Source of the DNA: an uncultured Lysobacteraceae bacterium | GTDB lineage: Bacteria; Pseudomonadota; Gammaproteobacteria; Xanthomonadales; Xanthomonadaceae | Direction: 5' to 3' | Length of the DNA: 64,000 bases | Assembly (NCBI GenBank): GCA_902825775.1 | Contig: CADECF010000002.1 | Coordinates: 310,001 to 374,000 of the forward strand | The notes under the pieces: model-generated | Told to the model about the DNA's origin: nothing | What the model saw: the letters and a program-made list of their open reading frames with translations, nothing else | Databases searched by the model: none | Made by a program: the position numbers and the translations under genes | Shown: piece after piece, positions 38,476 through 45,573 of the stretch | How the letters are laid out: every line of letters starts with the position of its first letter | How positions within the stretch are numbered: the stretch's first letter is position 1

Positions 38476-38617
38476 TTGAGTTCTCGTGGGCCTTTTATGG
38501 CACCCGCGTCGCATCAGTTGCGACCCCTTTCCCTAGTGTAGCCGGGGTGGCTGCGGCCGGCCCAATCAGCTACCCGTGCACTGGCTTCGCCCGGAGGCGG
38601 GAGCTGGGGTCCTTTTG

Positions 38618-38633
38618 TGTGACATTTTTCACA
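38618..38633. promoter_or_regulatory. Perfect CRP/Clp-type operator
   Basis: TGTGA, 6 bases, TCACA, extended to 7-bp arms (TGTGTGA at 38616-38622, TCACACA at 38629-38635). This is the consensus site of CRP and of the xanthomonad CRP-like protein Clp. It lies 67 bases before the start of the exported transglutaminase-like gene and about 140 bases upstream of the divergent three-Cys gene. Confidence 0.7.
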
Positions 38634-38699
38634 CATCCCCTGGCCGATGGCGCCAGCCCACGACTGGCGTTACAGTGGGTTGGCGACAGGGAGGGGTTC

Positions 38700-39734
38700 G
38701 TGGGGAAATGGGGGTTTAGATCGACGGCATGGAGGCTGGGCTTTTGCCTGGCTGTGCTTTGCGCGCCCGCATTTGCTGCCAATAAGGCAGACGCCATCGG
38801 ATCCACCAACGTTGCGGTGCTGCGGCAACTGCTGGCGCAGCCCGAAGGATCCGTTGACCTGGCGCGGGCCAAGATCGCGATCGACCGGATCGTGGACCCG
38901 TCCATCGACGCCGATGCCACGCTCCGCCTGATCGACGAGTGGGCGGCAAAGGCACGGGCCAGGTTCCCGGCTGGCGCGTCGAACAAGGTCAAGATGGACC
39001 TCTTGATTTCGACGCTCTACAAGCCCGGGCCCTGGAACGACAACCGGCCCTTTGGCTACGACTATTCCGATCCGTTCGGAACCAACGTCAAGAACACGTT
39101 GCTATCCACATACCTGCGCACGCGCAAAGGGCAGTGCGTCATCATGCCCATCGCCTTCCTGGTCATCGGGCAGCGGCTTGGGTTGCCGCTCACCATGACC
39201 ACGGCGCCGTATCACCTGATCGTGAAATACGGCGATGAAGAGCAGGGCCAGTGGACCAACTTCGAAGCCACCAGCGGCCTGTTCCATGCCGACAGCGGTT
39301 ATGAGGAGTCGTTGCGCATCCCGCCCGAAGCCACGCGCCAGGACACTTTCCTGCGCCCTTATTCCCAGCGCGAAACGGTGGCCTTGTTCGCCACGGCATC
39401 GTTGTTGCCTTACTACCGCGAGCGCAAGCAGCCCGAACGGATGCTGGTTGCCACCGACTTGGTCCTCAAGGCCAACCCCAAGGACGTCATCGCCATGACG
39501 ATCCGCGGCGATGCCTACTATCTGCTGATCGAACAGCAGTTCAAGTCCAAGTATCCACAGGCCGAGCAGATCCCACAGGACCTGCGCGCCACCTATCTGG
39601 ACTACAGCAAGCAGAACCATGCTTGGTATTCCAAGGCCGAGGCCCTGGGCTGGCGGCAGTGGGGGCCAGAGGATCGGCAACGATATTTGCAGCATTTCAA
39701 CAACATGAAAACCAAGAGCCAAGGGGGTTCGTGA
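38700..39734 (+). CDS. Exported SirB1/transglutaminase-like protein
   Basis: 344 residues from GTG 38700, with GGAGGGG four bases upstream and a clean signal peptide (GFCLAVLCAPAFAA). The transglutaminase-core2 domain has a candidate Cys146 in RTRKGQCVIMPIAFLVIGQR and His172 in APYHLIVKY, and NFEATSG may give the acidic partner. The C-terminal part (LKANPKDVIAMTIRGDAYYLL) is TPR-like, as in SirB1. Its stop overlaps the mini-RHS start by one base (TGATG), so it belongs to that operon. Confidence 0.82.
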   Translation: MGKWGFRSTAWRLGFCLAVLCAPAFAANKADAIGSTNVAVLRQLLAQPEGSVDLARAKIAIDRIVDPSIDADATLRLIDEWAAKARARFPAGASNKVKMDLLISTLYKPGPWNDNRPFGYDYSDPFGTNVKNTLLSTYLRTRKGQCVIMPIAFLVIGQRLGLPLTMTTAPYHLIVKYGDEEQGQWTNFEATSGLFHADSGYEESLRIPPEATRQDTFLRPYSQRETVALFATASLLPYYRERKQPERMLVATDLVLKANPKDVIAMTIRGDAYYLLIEQQFKSKYPQAEQIPQDLRATYLDYSKQNHAWYSKAEALGWRQWGPEDRQRYLQHFNNMKTKSQGGS

Positions 39735-40471
39735 TGCGTGTAGTCATAGTTTGCGGTGCGTTGGCATTACTGGTGTCGTTCGCCAGCCATGCGTCGAACG
39801 ATCCGGTGCAGGCCAATCCGAATACCGGTGCGAATTTCAACCGGTATTCCTACGCCAACAACAACCCCTATCGCTTCACCGATCCGGATGGCCGCTTGAG
39901 CCGCGGAACCGGATTCGATGACAAGCAATGGAAGAAGTTCGATCGCGCTCAGCAAAGCGCGGCCGGAAGCCTTGAAAAGTCCGCCGGAAAAATCAACAAC
40001 GCCCTTGCAACGGGCAAGGGATTGGCTGGGGTCGAGCGGGCCTTCGAGAAGAACTTCGGCGCGGGCTCAGCGACACCTGCCAACATGGCCCAGGTAGCCG
40101 GCGACATGTCCACGATGGCTTCTGCCCTTCGCGACACCAGCGCCACCGCCATTCCGGCAAACGGCATGACGGCAACCGCCATGACCGCGGCTTACGGCAA
40201 CATGACCCCTGATGTGCTGGCTGGCGTGCCAACTACCGGCCCCACGCAGGTCATCGTCAATCTTGACCACTCCCAGTTCAATAACCGCTCTGTCCTAGCC
40301 TGGGGTGTTGGCCACGAAACCGGCCACGCTGCGCTGGGTTACAAGGACCAACAAGTGGGTGGCATTTCGGCTTACAAGTTTGGCAATCCGCAACAGCAGC
40401 AGATTTTCCAGACCTTGCCGTCGCCGCAACGCCTGATCAATCCGGATCACTTGATGGATCAGGCGCGGTGA
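39734..40471 (+). CDS. Exported mini-RHS protein 1, HExxH metallopeptidase candidate
   Basis: 245 residues. A Sec signal peptide (cleavage after ASHA, residue 20) is followed at once by residues 22-53, NDPVQANPNTG and NRYSYANNNPYRFTDPDGR, the last part of the RHS core that normally precedes a polymorphic toxin tip. The rest is the variable domain; HETGH at 194-198 gives an HExxH zinc site with Asp205 nearby. Normal RHS proteins carry a shell of over 1000 residues before this junction, which is missing here. The stop overlaps the start of the lipoprotein gene (GTGA). Confidence 0.75.
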   Translation: MRVVIVCGALALLVSFASHASNDPVQANPNTGANFNRYSYANNNPYRFTDPDGRLSRGTGFDDKQWKKFDRAQQSAAGSLEKSAGKINNALATGKGLAGVERAFEKNFGAGSATPANMAQVAGDMSTMASALRDTSATAIPANGMTATAMTAAYGNMTPDVLAGVPTTGPTQVIVNLDHSQFNNRSVLAWGVGHETGHAALGYKDQQVGGISAYKFGNPQQQQIFQTLPSPQRLINPDHLMDQAR

Positions 40472-40902
40472 CGCCGCGCCTACTGCCCTTGTTGCTCGCT
40501 TTGACTGTCGCCAGTTGTGCGACGACGGCTGCTATTCAATGGGCGCCGGAATCGGAGTTCGCGTTGGCCACGACCGACAATCCCGGGCAACAGCGCTTCG
40601 ACCTGGTGCTGTCGTCGAAGTCGGACAAGCCGCTATGCCTGTCCAAGGAGGCGTGGCCTGCTGAGGCTGGCTTGCCACCTGGTTTCGATGGCGCGACGCT
40701 GACGACTTCCAGTGGGTCGAAAAGCTTGTTGCCTACGGGTAGTGCCTATTGCCCCGGTGGATGCGGAGAGGTGCGCATTGAGCCTGGGCAGCTGGTGCGC
40801 GGCATCATCACTTATCAGGCATTTGGCGATGCTACTGCCATCGCTGTGGACACCAACCGCTCATTAACCTTTGCGGTCCATCCTTATGTCTGCGCTCAAT
40901 AA
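40468..40902 (+). CDS. Lipoprotein, candidate immunity protein for mini-RHS 1
   Basis: 144 residues from GTG 40468, overlapping the mini-RHS 1 stop. The N-terminus TPRLLPLLLALTVASCATT holds a signal peptide and lipobox VASC, so the protein is anchored in a membrane facing the periplasm. Four more Cys follow (KPLCLSKEAW, YCPGGCGEV, YVCAQ). A periplasmic lipoprotein coupled to an exported peptidase-like toxin fits an immunity role, which is inference from position only. Confidence 0.6.
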   Translation: MTPRLLPLLLALTVASCATTAAIQWAPESEFALATTDNPGQQRFDLVLSSKSDKPLCLSKEAWPAEAGLPPGFDGATLTTSSGSKSLLPTGSAYCPGGCGEVRIEPGQLVRGIITYQAFGDATAIAVDTNRSLTFAVHPYVCAQ

Positions 40903-40959
40903 GCAGGAAGAGCAACTTGAACCCAGCCGCGGAAACCGCTGTGTCGTGGCTACCTGTGC

Positions 40960-41001
40960 CACTTCAACAACATGAAATCAAAGAACCAAGGGGGTTCGTG
41001 A
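40960..41001 (+). pseudogene. Duplicated 3' tail of the transglutaminase-like gene
   Basis: The 42 bases before mini-RHS 2 encode HFNNMKSKNQGGS and a stop, matching HFNNMKTKSQGGS at the end of the gene at 38700, including the GGGGGTTCGTGATGCGTGT junction into the mini-RHS start. It has no start of its own. It shows that cassette 2 arose by duplication from the 38700/39734 junction. Confidence 0.75.
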
Positions 41002-41681
41002 TGCGTGTGATCCTGACATTGAGCGGGCTGATGCTGGCCATGGCTGCGCCCGCAGCCATTGCATCGAACGATCCTGTCCAGGCCAATCCGAATACCGGTG
41101 AAAACTTCAATCGGTATGCCTACGCCGCCAACAACCCTTACCGCTTTACTGATCCAGATGGCCGGGAGATACGGGCTGTCAATCCCGGCGACCGGGCCCG
41201 CATTGAAAGGATGGTCAATTCCGTGGCCGTTGGCGTCTACAAGTTCAATAACAATGGTCAGCTACAACAGGTGCAAAGCGCTGGCGACACCTCGCGATTT
41301 TCGCAGCATTACTCTGATCGGCTCAATCAGGCGATTGCCAGCGACAACACGATCAATGTCCAGATCGGCGACAACTACAAAAATGCGTTCACAGGCGAGA
41401 ATGTGGAAGTGAGGGGTGGCCTGACCCAGGCTTTAGGGAACGGCCTTTCAGACCAGAACGTCATGGTCACGGGCCAGAGCTACACTGGCGACATGCAGAC
41501 CTCGACTGGCGATCCCTTGACGCAAACGCCCGGCACGATCCTCATGCATGAAATGGTGGGGCATGCTATTCCTGGTGCGGTGGGACCAGAAACAGGCAAT
41601 GCTGTCAGCAACGAGAACAAGGTCAGGATCCAGCTCCCCGATGCAGATCTCAGGATGCGGGATGAAAACCACGTTGAATAA
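41001..41681 (+). CDS. Exported mini-RHS protein 2, HExxxH metallopeptidase candidate
   Basis: 226 residues. The signal peptide (MLAMAAPAAIA) and RHS core end (NDPVQANPNTGENFNRYAYA, NNPYRFTDPDGR, residues 23-54) are close copies of those in mini-RHS 1, but the variable domain is different. It has ILMHEMVGHAIPG (H183, E184, H188; HExxxH spacing) and NAVSNENKVRIQLP, a pattern I associate with zinc-peptidase tips of RHS toxins such as the M91-like group. The spacing differs from HExxH, so the metal site needs proof. It overlaps the next gene by 20 bases. Confidence 0.75.
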   Translation: MRVILTLSGLMLAMAAPAAIASNDPVQANPNTGENFNRYAYAANNPYRFTDPDGREIRAVNPGDRARIERMVNSVAVGVYKFNNNGQLQQVQSAGDTSRFSQHYSDRLNQAIASDNTINVQIGDNYKNAFTGENVEVRGGLTQALGNGLSDQNVMVTGQSYTGDMQTSTGDPLTQTPGTILMHEMVGHAIPGAVGPETGNAVSNENKVRIQLPDADLRMRDENHVE

Positions 41682-42078
41682 CTGGCTAGCCGCCCTGCTG
41701 CTGTCGTTGTTTGCAGTCGCAGGTAATGCATGTGCCGTTGAGCGGACTCGCCCCTCCATAGAGGAGCGCATCCAGGGCGCAGAACTGGTCATCGTGGCCG
41801 ACGGCATCGCATTGCTGCCGCACGCAGGCAAGGAGTTCGACAAGTTTTTCCGCATGCAGGCCCGGGTTGCCAGCGTCCTCAAGGGCCAGGCCAAGATCGG
41901 GGATCGCATAGAAGTGGTGGTGGACAACACCATCGCAGAGCAGCGCAACGACTGCTGCGCGCCGGGCAAGGTCTATGTCCTATTCCTGCGCCGAAAGGAC
42001 GGCAAATACCATTTCGTGGGCAGTCCGTTGGGTGCCGTCCCCGTGGAGCTTCAAGTGCCTGCTACAGCTGCGCCTTAG
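41662..42078 (+). CDS. Exported candidate immunity protein for mini-RHS 2, NTR/TIMP-like
   Basis: 138 residues from ATG 41662, inside the end of mini-RHS 2. A signal peptide (MKTTLNNWLAALLLSLFAVAG) ends near NACA. The mature part (ELVIVADGIA, FRMQARVASVLKGQAKIGDR, then CCAPGKVYVLFLRRKDGKY) has the beta pattern of NTR/TIMP-like domains, which in animals inhibit metalloproteases. An inhibitor of the HExxxH protein next to it is an attractive guess. The fold match is by eye and unproven. Confidence 0.55.
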   Translation: MKTTLNNWLAALLLSLFAVAGNACAVERTRPSIEERIQGAELVIVADGIALLPHAGKEFDKFFRMQARVASVLKGQAKIGDRIEVVVDNTIAEQRNDCCAPGKVYVLFLRRKDGKYHFVGSPLGAVPVELQVPATAAP

Positions 42079-42125
42079 CGATCAACGCAAGCGTCGCAGT
42101 TGAACCTTAAGGCTTGCTGGCAACT

Positions 42126-42497
42126 TTACCTTGACGGACCGCTGCCCCTGGGCCGGTCTTCATTTTTCGGATCACTAGGCTCGGCCTGCTTTTGCCGTGA
42201 GGTGAGGGCAAGTTCGGCCAGCTCTTTGTAGTGCTTCATGATGAGCGCGAGGATCCGCTTGGCGTGGCGTTCTGCCGCGACCCGATTTTCTGCGGAGGTC
42301 TTGACCACGCCAACCCAATACTCGGCGGCAAGCACCAGTTCGGCCATCCCAACAAGCATCGAATAGAGCCCGATGGCTTCGTCCGAAAGCTCCGCCAGTT
42401 CGCCTGGCGTCAGCCTGGCTCCCGCTTTGATCTGCGCAAATGCCGCCTCCCGATGGGGCGGCGTGCGGCTCAATGCATCCAACAATGCTTGCGACAT
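42126..42497 (-). CDS. Helical hypothetical protein
   Basis: 123 residues, nearly all helical (GLYSMLVGMAELVLAAEYWVGVV, RVAAERHAKRILALIMKHYK), with a polar basic tail (PKNEDRPRGSGPSR). No signal peptide. It faces the mini-RHS operon with 47 bases between the stops and lies 11 bases after the umuC stop on the same strand, so it could be the third gene of the umuDC operon. No family recognised. Confidence 0.55.
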   Translation of the reverse strand: MSQALLDALSRTPPHREAAFAQIKAGARLTPGELAELSDEAIGLYSMLVGMAELVLAAEYWVGVVKTSAENRVAAERHAKRILALIMKHYKELAELALTSRQKQAEPSDPKNEDRPRGSGPSR

Positions 42498-42508
42498 TCC
42501 TTGTTCTC

Positions 42509-43819
42509 CTATTGCACTCTAAGCAGTTGATCCCAGCGGGTAGTGTAAGACGGCGACAACGCTTTCAAGGTAGGGCGCCACTGGGCGTCCTTGCTGCCGA
42601 CGCGCCGCTCCCCAGGCTGTGCGCCACCCACGCGCCAGCCTGACGCGCCAAGCCCCATCGTTCCGCGGCCGTATTTCGCGTTGATCTTGTCCAGCACATC
42701 CATGCCGCGCTCCTTGCGTTCGTCGGGGCCAAAGAACAGGTCCGCGTGCCGGTGATCGGTGCGCACCAGATCCGTGAGGCCGACACCGCCGCGCTTGTAG
42801 TGATGGCCTTTGCGCATCATCGCTTTGGCCAGGAAGCGCACGGCGCGCAGCACTTCCCCCGTGTCGCGAGTGGGAAAGGGGAAGGGCACGGCGCGGGACA
42901 CATGGAAGCCCTGGCCCTTGAACGGATTGCCATCGAGCCACACCCACAAGGCGCCCGCAGTTAGATCGCGCCCGCGCATCTTCTCGCAGGCCACGGTGGC
43001 GAAGGTGGCCAGCGCGTCCATCGGGTCGACGACATCGCGACCGAAGGTGCGGCTCACCACGATTTCTTTTCTGTCGGGCTCTTCTAACTCCAGATCGCCG
43101 CACGGGATCCCGCGCAGTTCCGTTTGCGTGCGTGCCAGGACCACGCCATAGCGGGCACGCACATGATCGGCAGGAAGCCTTGCCAGGTCGGCCGCGGTGC
43201 GCACGCCCTCACGCCCCAGGCGCTCGGCGAAGCGTCGGCCAACGCCCCACACATCCTCGACCTCCAGTTGGTCGATGTTCTCGGGCGTTGCATGGAAGAC
43301 CGCCAGCGCGCCGGCATTCACCACGCGCTTGGAGCGGGTCTTGGCGATCTTGTTCCCGGCCTTGCTAAGAACGCGGGTGGAGCCCAGGCCCACGCAGCAA
43401 GGAATGCCGACCCAGCGCAGGATCCGCTCACGTGCTTCCAGGCACAGCGCTACCGGATCCGGCAGGCCTTCGACATCGACAAAGTTTTCGTCGATCGAAT
43501 ACCGCTCCACCTGCGGGAAGAGTGCGGCCAGTATTTCGTAAATGCGTGCAGAAATATCCCCGTAGAGCGCGAAGTTCGCACTGCGCACCTGCACCTGCTT
43601 TCGGATTTCATCGGGCACCTGGAAGATCGGTGTGCCGATCTTCAAGCCCAGCGCCTTGGCCTCGGGAGACAGGGCTATGCAGCACCCGTCTCCATTCCCA
43701 AGCACCACGGTGGGCTTACAGCGGAGGGAAGGATCAAACACCCTTTCGGCCGAACAGTAAAACGCATTAGCGTCTATCAGCCCGAAACGCGGTGGCTGGA
43801 TTGGCGCGCTTTCAGACAT
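42509..43819 (-). CDS. umuC: Y-family DNA polymerase, UmuC-like
   Basis: 436 residues from ATG 43819, which gives the usual family start [21 protein letters not shown]. The catalytic DxD-type residues lie in LIDANAFY and [12 protein letters not shown] (the S-x-D-E motif). A helix-hairpin-helix ([18 protein letters not shown]) and a little-finger domain follow. It performs error-prone translesion synthesis as part of DNA polymerase V with UmuD'. The start overlaps the umuD stop by eight bases. Confidence 0.93.
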   Translation of the reverse strand: MSESAPIQPPRFGLIDANAFYCSAERVFDPSLRCKPTVVLGNGDGCCIALSPEAKALGLKIGTPIFQVPDEIRKQVQVRSANFALYGDISARIYEILAALFPQVERYSIDENFVDVEGLPDPVALCLEARERILRWVGIPCCVGLGSTRVLSKAGNKIAKTRSKRVVNAGALAVFHATPENIDQLEVEDVWGVGRRFAERLGREGVRTAADLARLPADHVRARYGVVLARTQTELRGIPCGDLELEEPDRKEIVVSRTFGRDVVDPMDALATFATVACEKMRGRDLTAGALWVWLDGNPFKGQGFHVSRAVPFPFPTRDTGEVLRAVRFLAKAMMRKGHHYKRGGVGLTDLVRTDHRHADLFFGPDERKERGMDVLDKINAKYGRGTMGLGASGWRVGGAQPGERRVGSKDAQWRPTLKALSPSYTTRWDQLLRVQ

Positions 43820-44291
43820 GGAAATGGATGCTGCTGCGAACCACGCCCCAGACATCGAGCTCGATATCTTCCGGCACGATGATGGGCGCAAAGCCGGCGC
43901 TTGAGGCCAACACGACGCGGCCGCCTCGCATGTAGAGCTTCTTCACGGTAAACCCACCCTCCCACAGCACGACAACCGTATGTCCGGGGCGGGCATAGAT
44001 GGAGCGATCGACAATGAGTAGATCGCCATCGTGGATACCGTAATCGACCATCGACCCGCCGCAATCGGCGTGGACCAGAAAGGTCGCGGCTGGGTTGGCG
44101 ATCAGCTTTTCGTTGAGATCGAGCCGGTCGTCCTCGCGGAAAAAGTCTTCTGCGGGCGAAGGAAAACCAGCTGCTGCGCGCATGGCCAGCATCGGCAGGG
44201 AACGGGTGGTGAAAACGCCGATTGTGCCGATCAGGCCGGGCGGATCTGGCAGATGGCGGGGCTGGTGGTTGAGAGCGGCGGGTTCTGACAT
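43812..44291 (-). CDS. umuD: LexA-family SOS peptidase, UmuD-like
   Basis: 159 residues from ATG 44291. Residues [14 protein letters not shown] contain the Ala-Gly self-cleavage site. The Ser/Lys dyad is in [19 protein letters not shown] and [12 protein letters not shown]. After RecA-stimulated cleavage UmuD' joins UmuC to form polymerase V. An in-frame ATG at 44336 would lie inside the palindromic operator, so 44291 is preferred. Element-borne umuDC can raise mutation rates of the host. Confidence 0.92.
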   Translation of the reverse strand: MSEPAALNHQPRHLPDPPGLIGTIGVFTTRSLPMLAMRAAAGFPSPAEDFFREDDRLDLNEKLIANPAATFLVHADCGGSMVDYGIHDGDLLIVDRSIYARPGHTVVVLWEGGFTVKKLYMRGGRVVLASSAGFAPIIVPEDIELDVWGVVRSSIHFHV

Positions 44292-44320
44292 GGCGGCGAT
44301 CGTCCGGGCTGGCTGTTGCA

Positions 44321-44340
44321 CCCAGTGAGACGTCACTGGG
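44321..44340. promoter_or_regulatory. Palindromic operator upstream of umuDC
   Basis: CCCAGTGA, GACG, TCACTGGG: a perfect 8-bp inverted repeat with a 4-base centre, 30 bases before the umuD start. On the minus strand TTGGCG, 18 bases, TAGGCT lies just upstream and could be the promoter. The palindrome is unlike known LexA boxes of xanthomonads, so an element repressor may bind it. Confidence 0.5.
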
Positions 44341-44478
44341 ACGCTAGCCTAGGACTGGCCGCCGGCACTCGCCAATTAGTATTTCCCTGAACGGGCTGGA
44401 GCCGTTGATTCAACTACGGGGTCAAGACGTGGAACATCGCAGGCGGATGCCAGTGGCGGCGTTTCACGCGCGAAGCGG

Positions 44479-44964
44479 CTACGGTTCGACCGGTCCGAAG
44501 GCGCCGCGATCCACCAGGTCCAGCAGCGCCTGTGCGACGTCCAGCGCAGCCTGCGCCCATTCGTCATCGTCGCCATCGAACGGCTGCTCGCCTGGGTCTT
44601 CCTTGCCGCCGTGGAAGAGGTTGTTGCGCACGCGGCGGGCGGCTTCGACCAAGGCGCGGGCATTCGATGGATCTAGGTCCCGCACTACGAAGCGCGCCTT
44701 GCGGCGGCCGCCGACCTCTTCGACCACCTGGACCTTGGGTCGGTTGCGCGCCCCGCCCAGGACCTTGTCCATCATCGGCGCCGACATGCGTGCCAGGAAG
44801 TCGGCGGGCGGCAGCGCGACCACCGCGTCTTGAACCGTGCGCCAGGCGACCATGGCATTGCCCCTGCCGTCCGCGCGGAGAAACGCCGGGCGCCGCTTGA
44901 GTTGGTATTCAAGCTGGCCGAAGGCACGCAGCAGGGGGAAGGCGAGGTGATCGGAGACAGGCAT
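44479..44964 (-). CDS. HEPN-like hypothetical protein
   Basis: 161 residues from ATG 44964 (GTG 44985 is an alternative; neither has a clear ribosome binding site). The phrase ARRVRNNLFHGGKEDPGE holds R-x4-H (RNNLFH), the signature of HEPN domains, many of which are toxin or antiviral RNases. The N-terminal half (LAFPLLRAFGQLEYQLKRRP) is typical of HEPN proteins with an apo-type fold. No partner antitoxin is evident. It lies 27 bases after the HNH gene stop on the same strand. Confidence 0.6.
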   Translation of the reverse strand: MPVSDHLAFPLLRAFGQLEYQLKRRPAFLRADGRGNAMVAWRTVQDAVVALPPADFLARMSAPMMDKVLGGARNRPKVQVVEEVGGRRKARFVVRDLDPSNARALVEAARRVRNNLFHGGKEDPGEQPFDGDDDEWAQAALDVAQALLDLVDRGAFGPVEP

Positions 44965-44991
44965 GGCCGCATCGTAGCCGAGCACGCATGC

Positions 44992-45354
44992 CTAGCTGGC
45001 AGGCGCCTTGGCTCTGGCCAGCCGGACCACTGCCGGCGGGTGCCACTTGCCCTTGGCCAGGCGCTTGAGGACATGGGTCCGGTAGGCTTCCGGCTCCGGG
45101 GGCGACTTGCGCCGATGCCGGCGCTGGTTGCACAGCCAGCAGGCCGCGGCGATGTTCGGAGCGGTGTCCCGTCCGCCGCTCTGCCGGGCCTGCAGGTGTT
45201 CGGCCGTGCAGCGCAAGGGTTGGGCGGTTCGGGGCCGGATCCCAAAGGGCTGGAGCTCTTCGGGGGCGGTCAGCCACATGCGGCAGCCGCAATAGCAGCA
45301 GCGGCCACGCTGGGCTTGGAAGGCAAGGGTTCGGAGTTTGGAGAGTGCGGGCAT
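44992..45354 (-). CDS. HNH endonuclease
   Basis: 120 residues from ATG 45354. Zinc Cys pairs (RCCYCGCRM and CWLCNQRRHRR) bracket the HNH core CTAEHLQARQSGGRDTAPNIAAAC, in which the His of EHL, the Asn of PNIAAA and the last Asn fit the His-Asn-Asn pattern. A small stand-alone nuclease, acting on DNA in the cytoplasm. It could be a homing-type or restriction-type enzyme. It is divergent from the GmrSD-like gene, with about 220 bases between them. Confidence 0.82.
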   Translation of the reverse strand: MPALSKLRTLAFQAQRGRCCYCGCRMWLTAPEELQPFGIRPRTAQPLRCTAEHLQARQSGGRDTAPNIAAACWLCNQRRHRRKSPPEPEAYRTHVLKRLAKGKWHPPAVVRLARAKAPAS

Positions 45355-45573
45355 AGCTCGGCCAGGAAAGGGGTCAGGGGGTTTCCCGTCGCCTCGTATA
45401 CGAGGACGAGCGGGCACCTGGCGCCTATTGGCTATGCAGGCACAACACCGGGGCTTTAGCCGAGCCGGCGGTAATGTTTTAGCGCAGTCCTGGCGGACGC
45501 GCAACGGGGCCGGGTTTACCATGGCCGGACTGTCGCTTCCACCAGGAGGACGATCGACCACACAGGGGACACC

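Noticed and set aside
41001..41681. Classical HExxH site in mini-RHS 2
   Set aside because: The residues are HEMVGH, an HExxxH spacing, so a standard zincin motif is not claimed; only a candidate metal site is.
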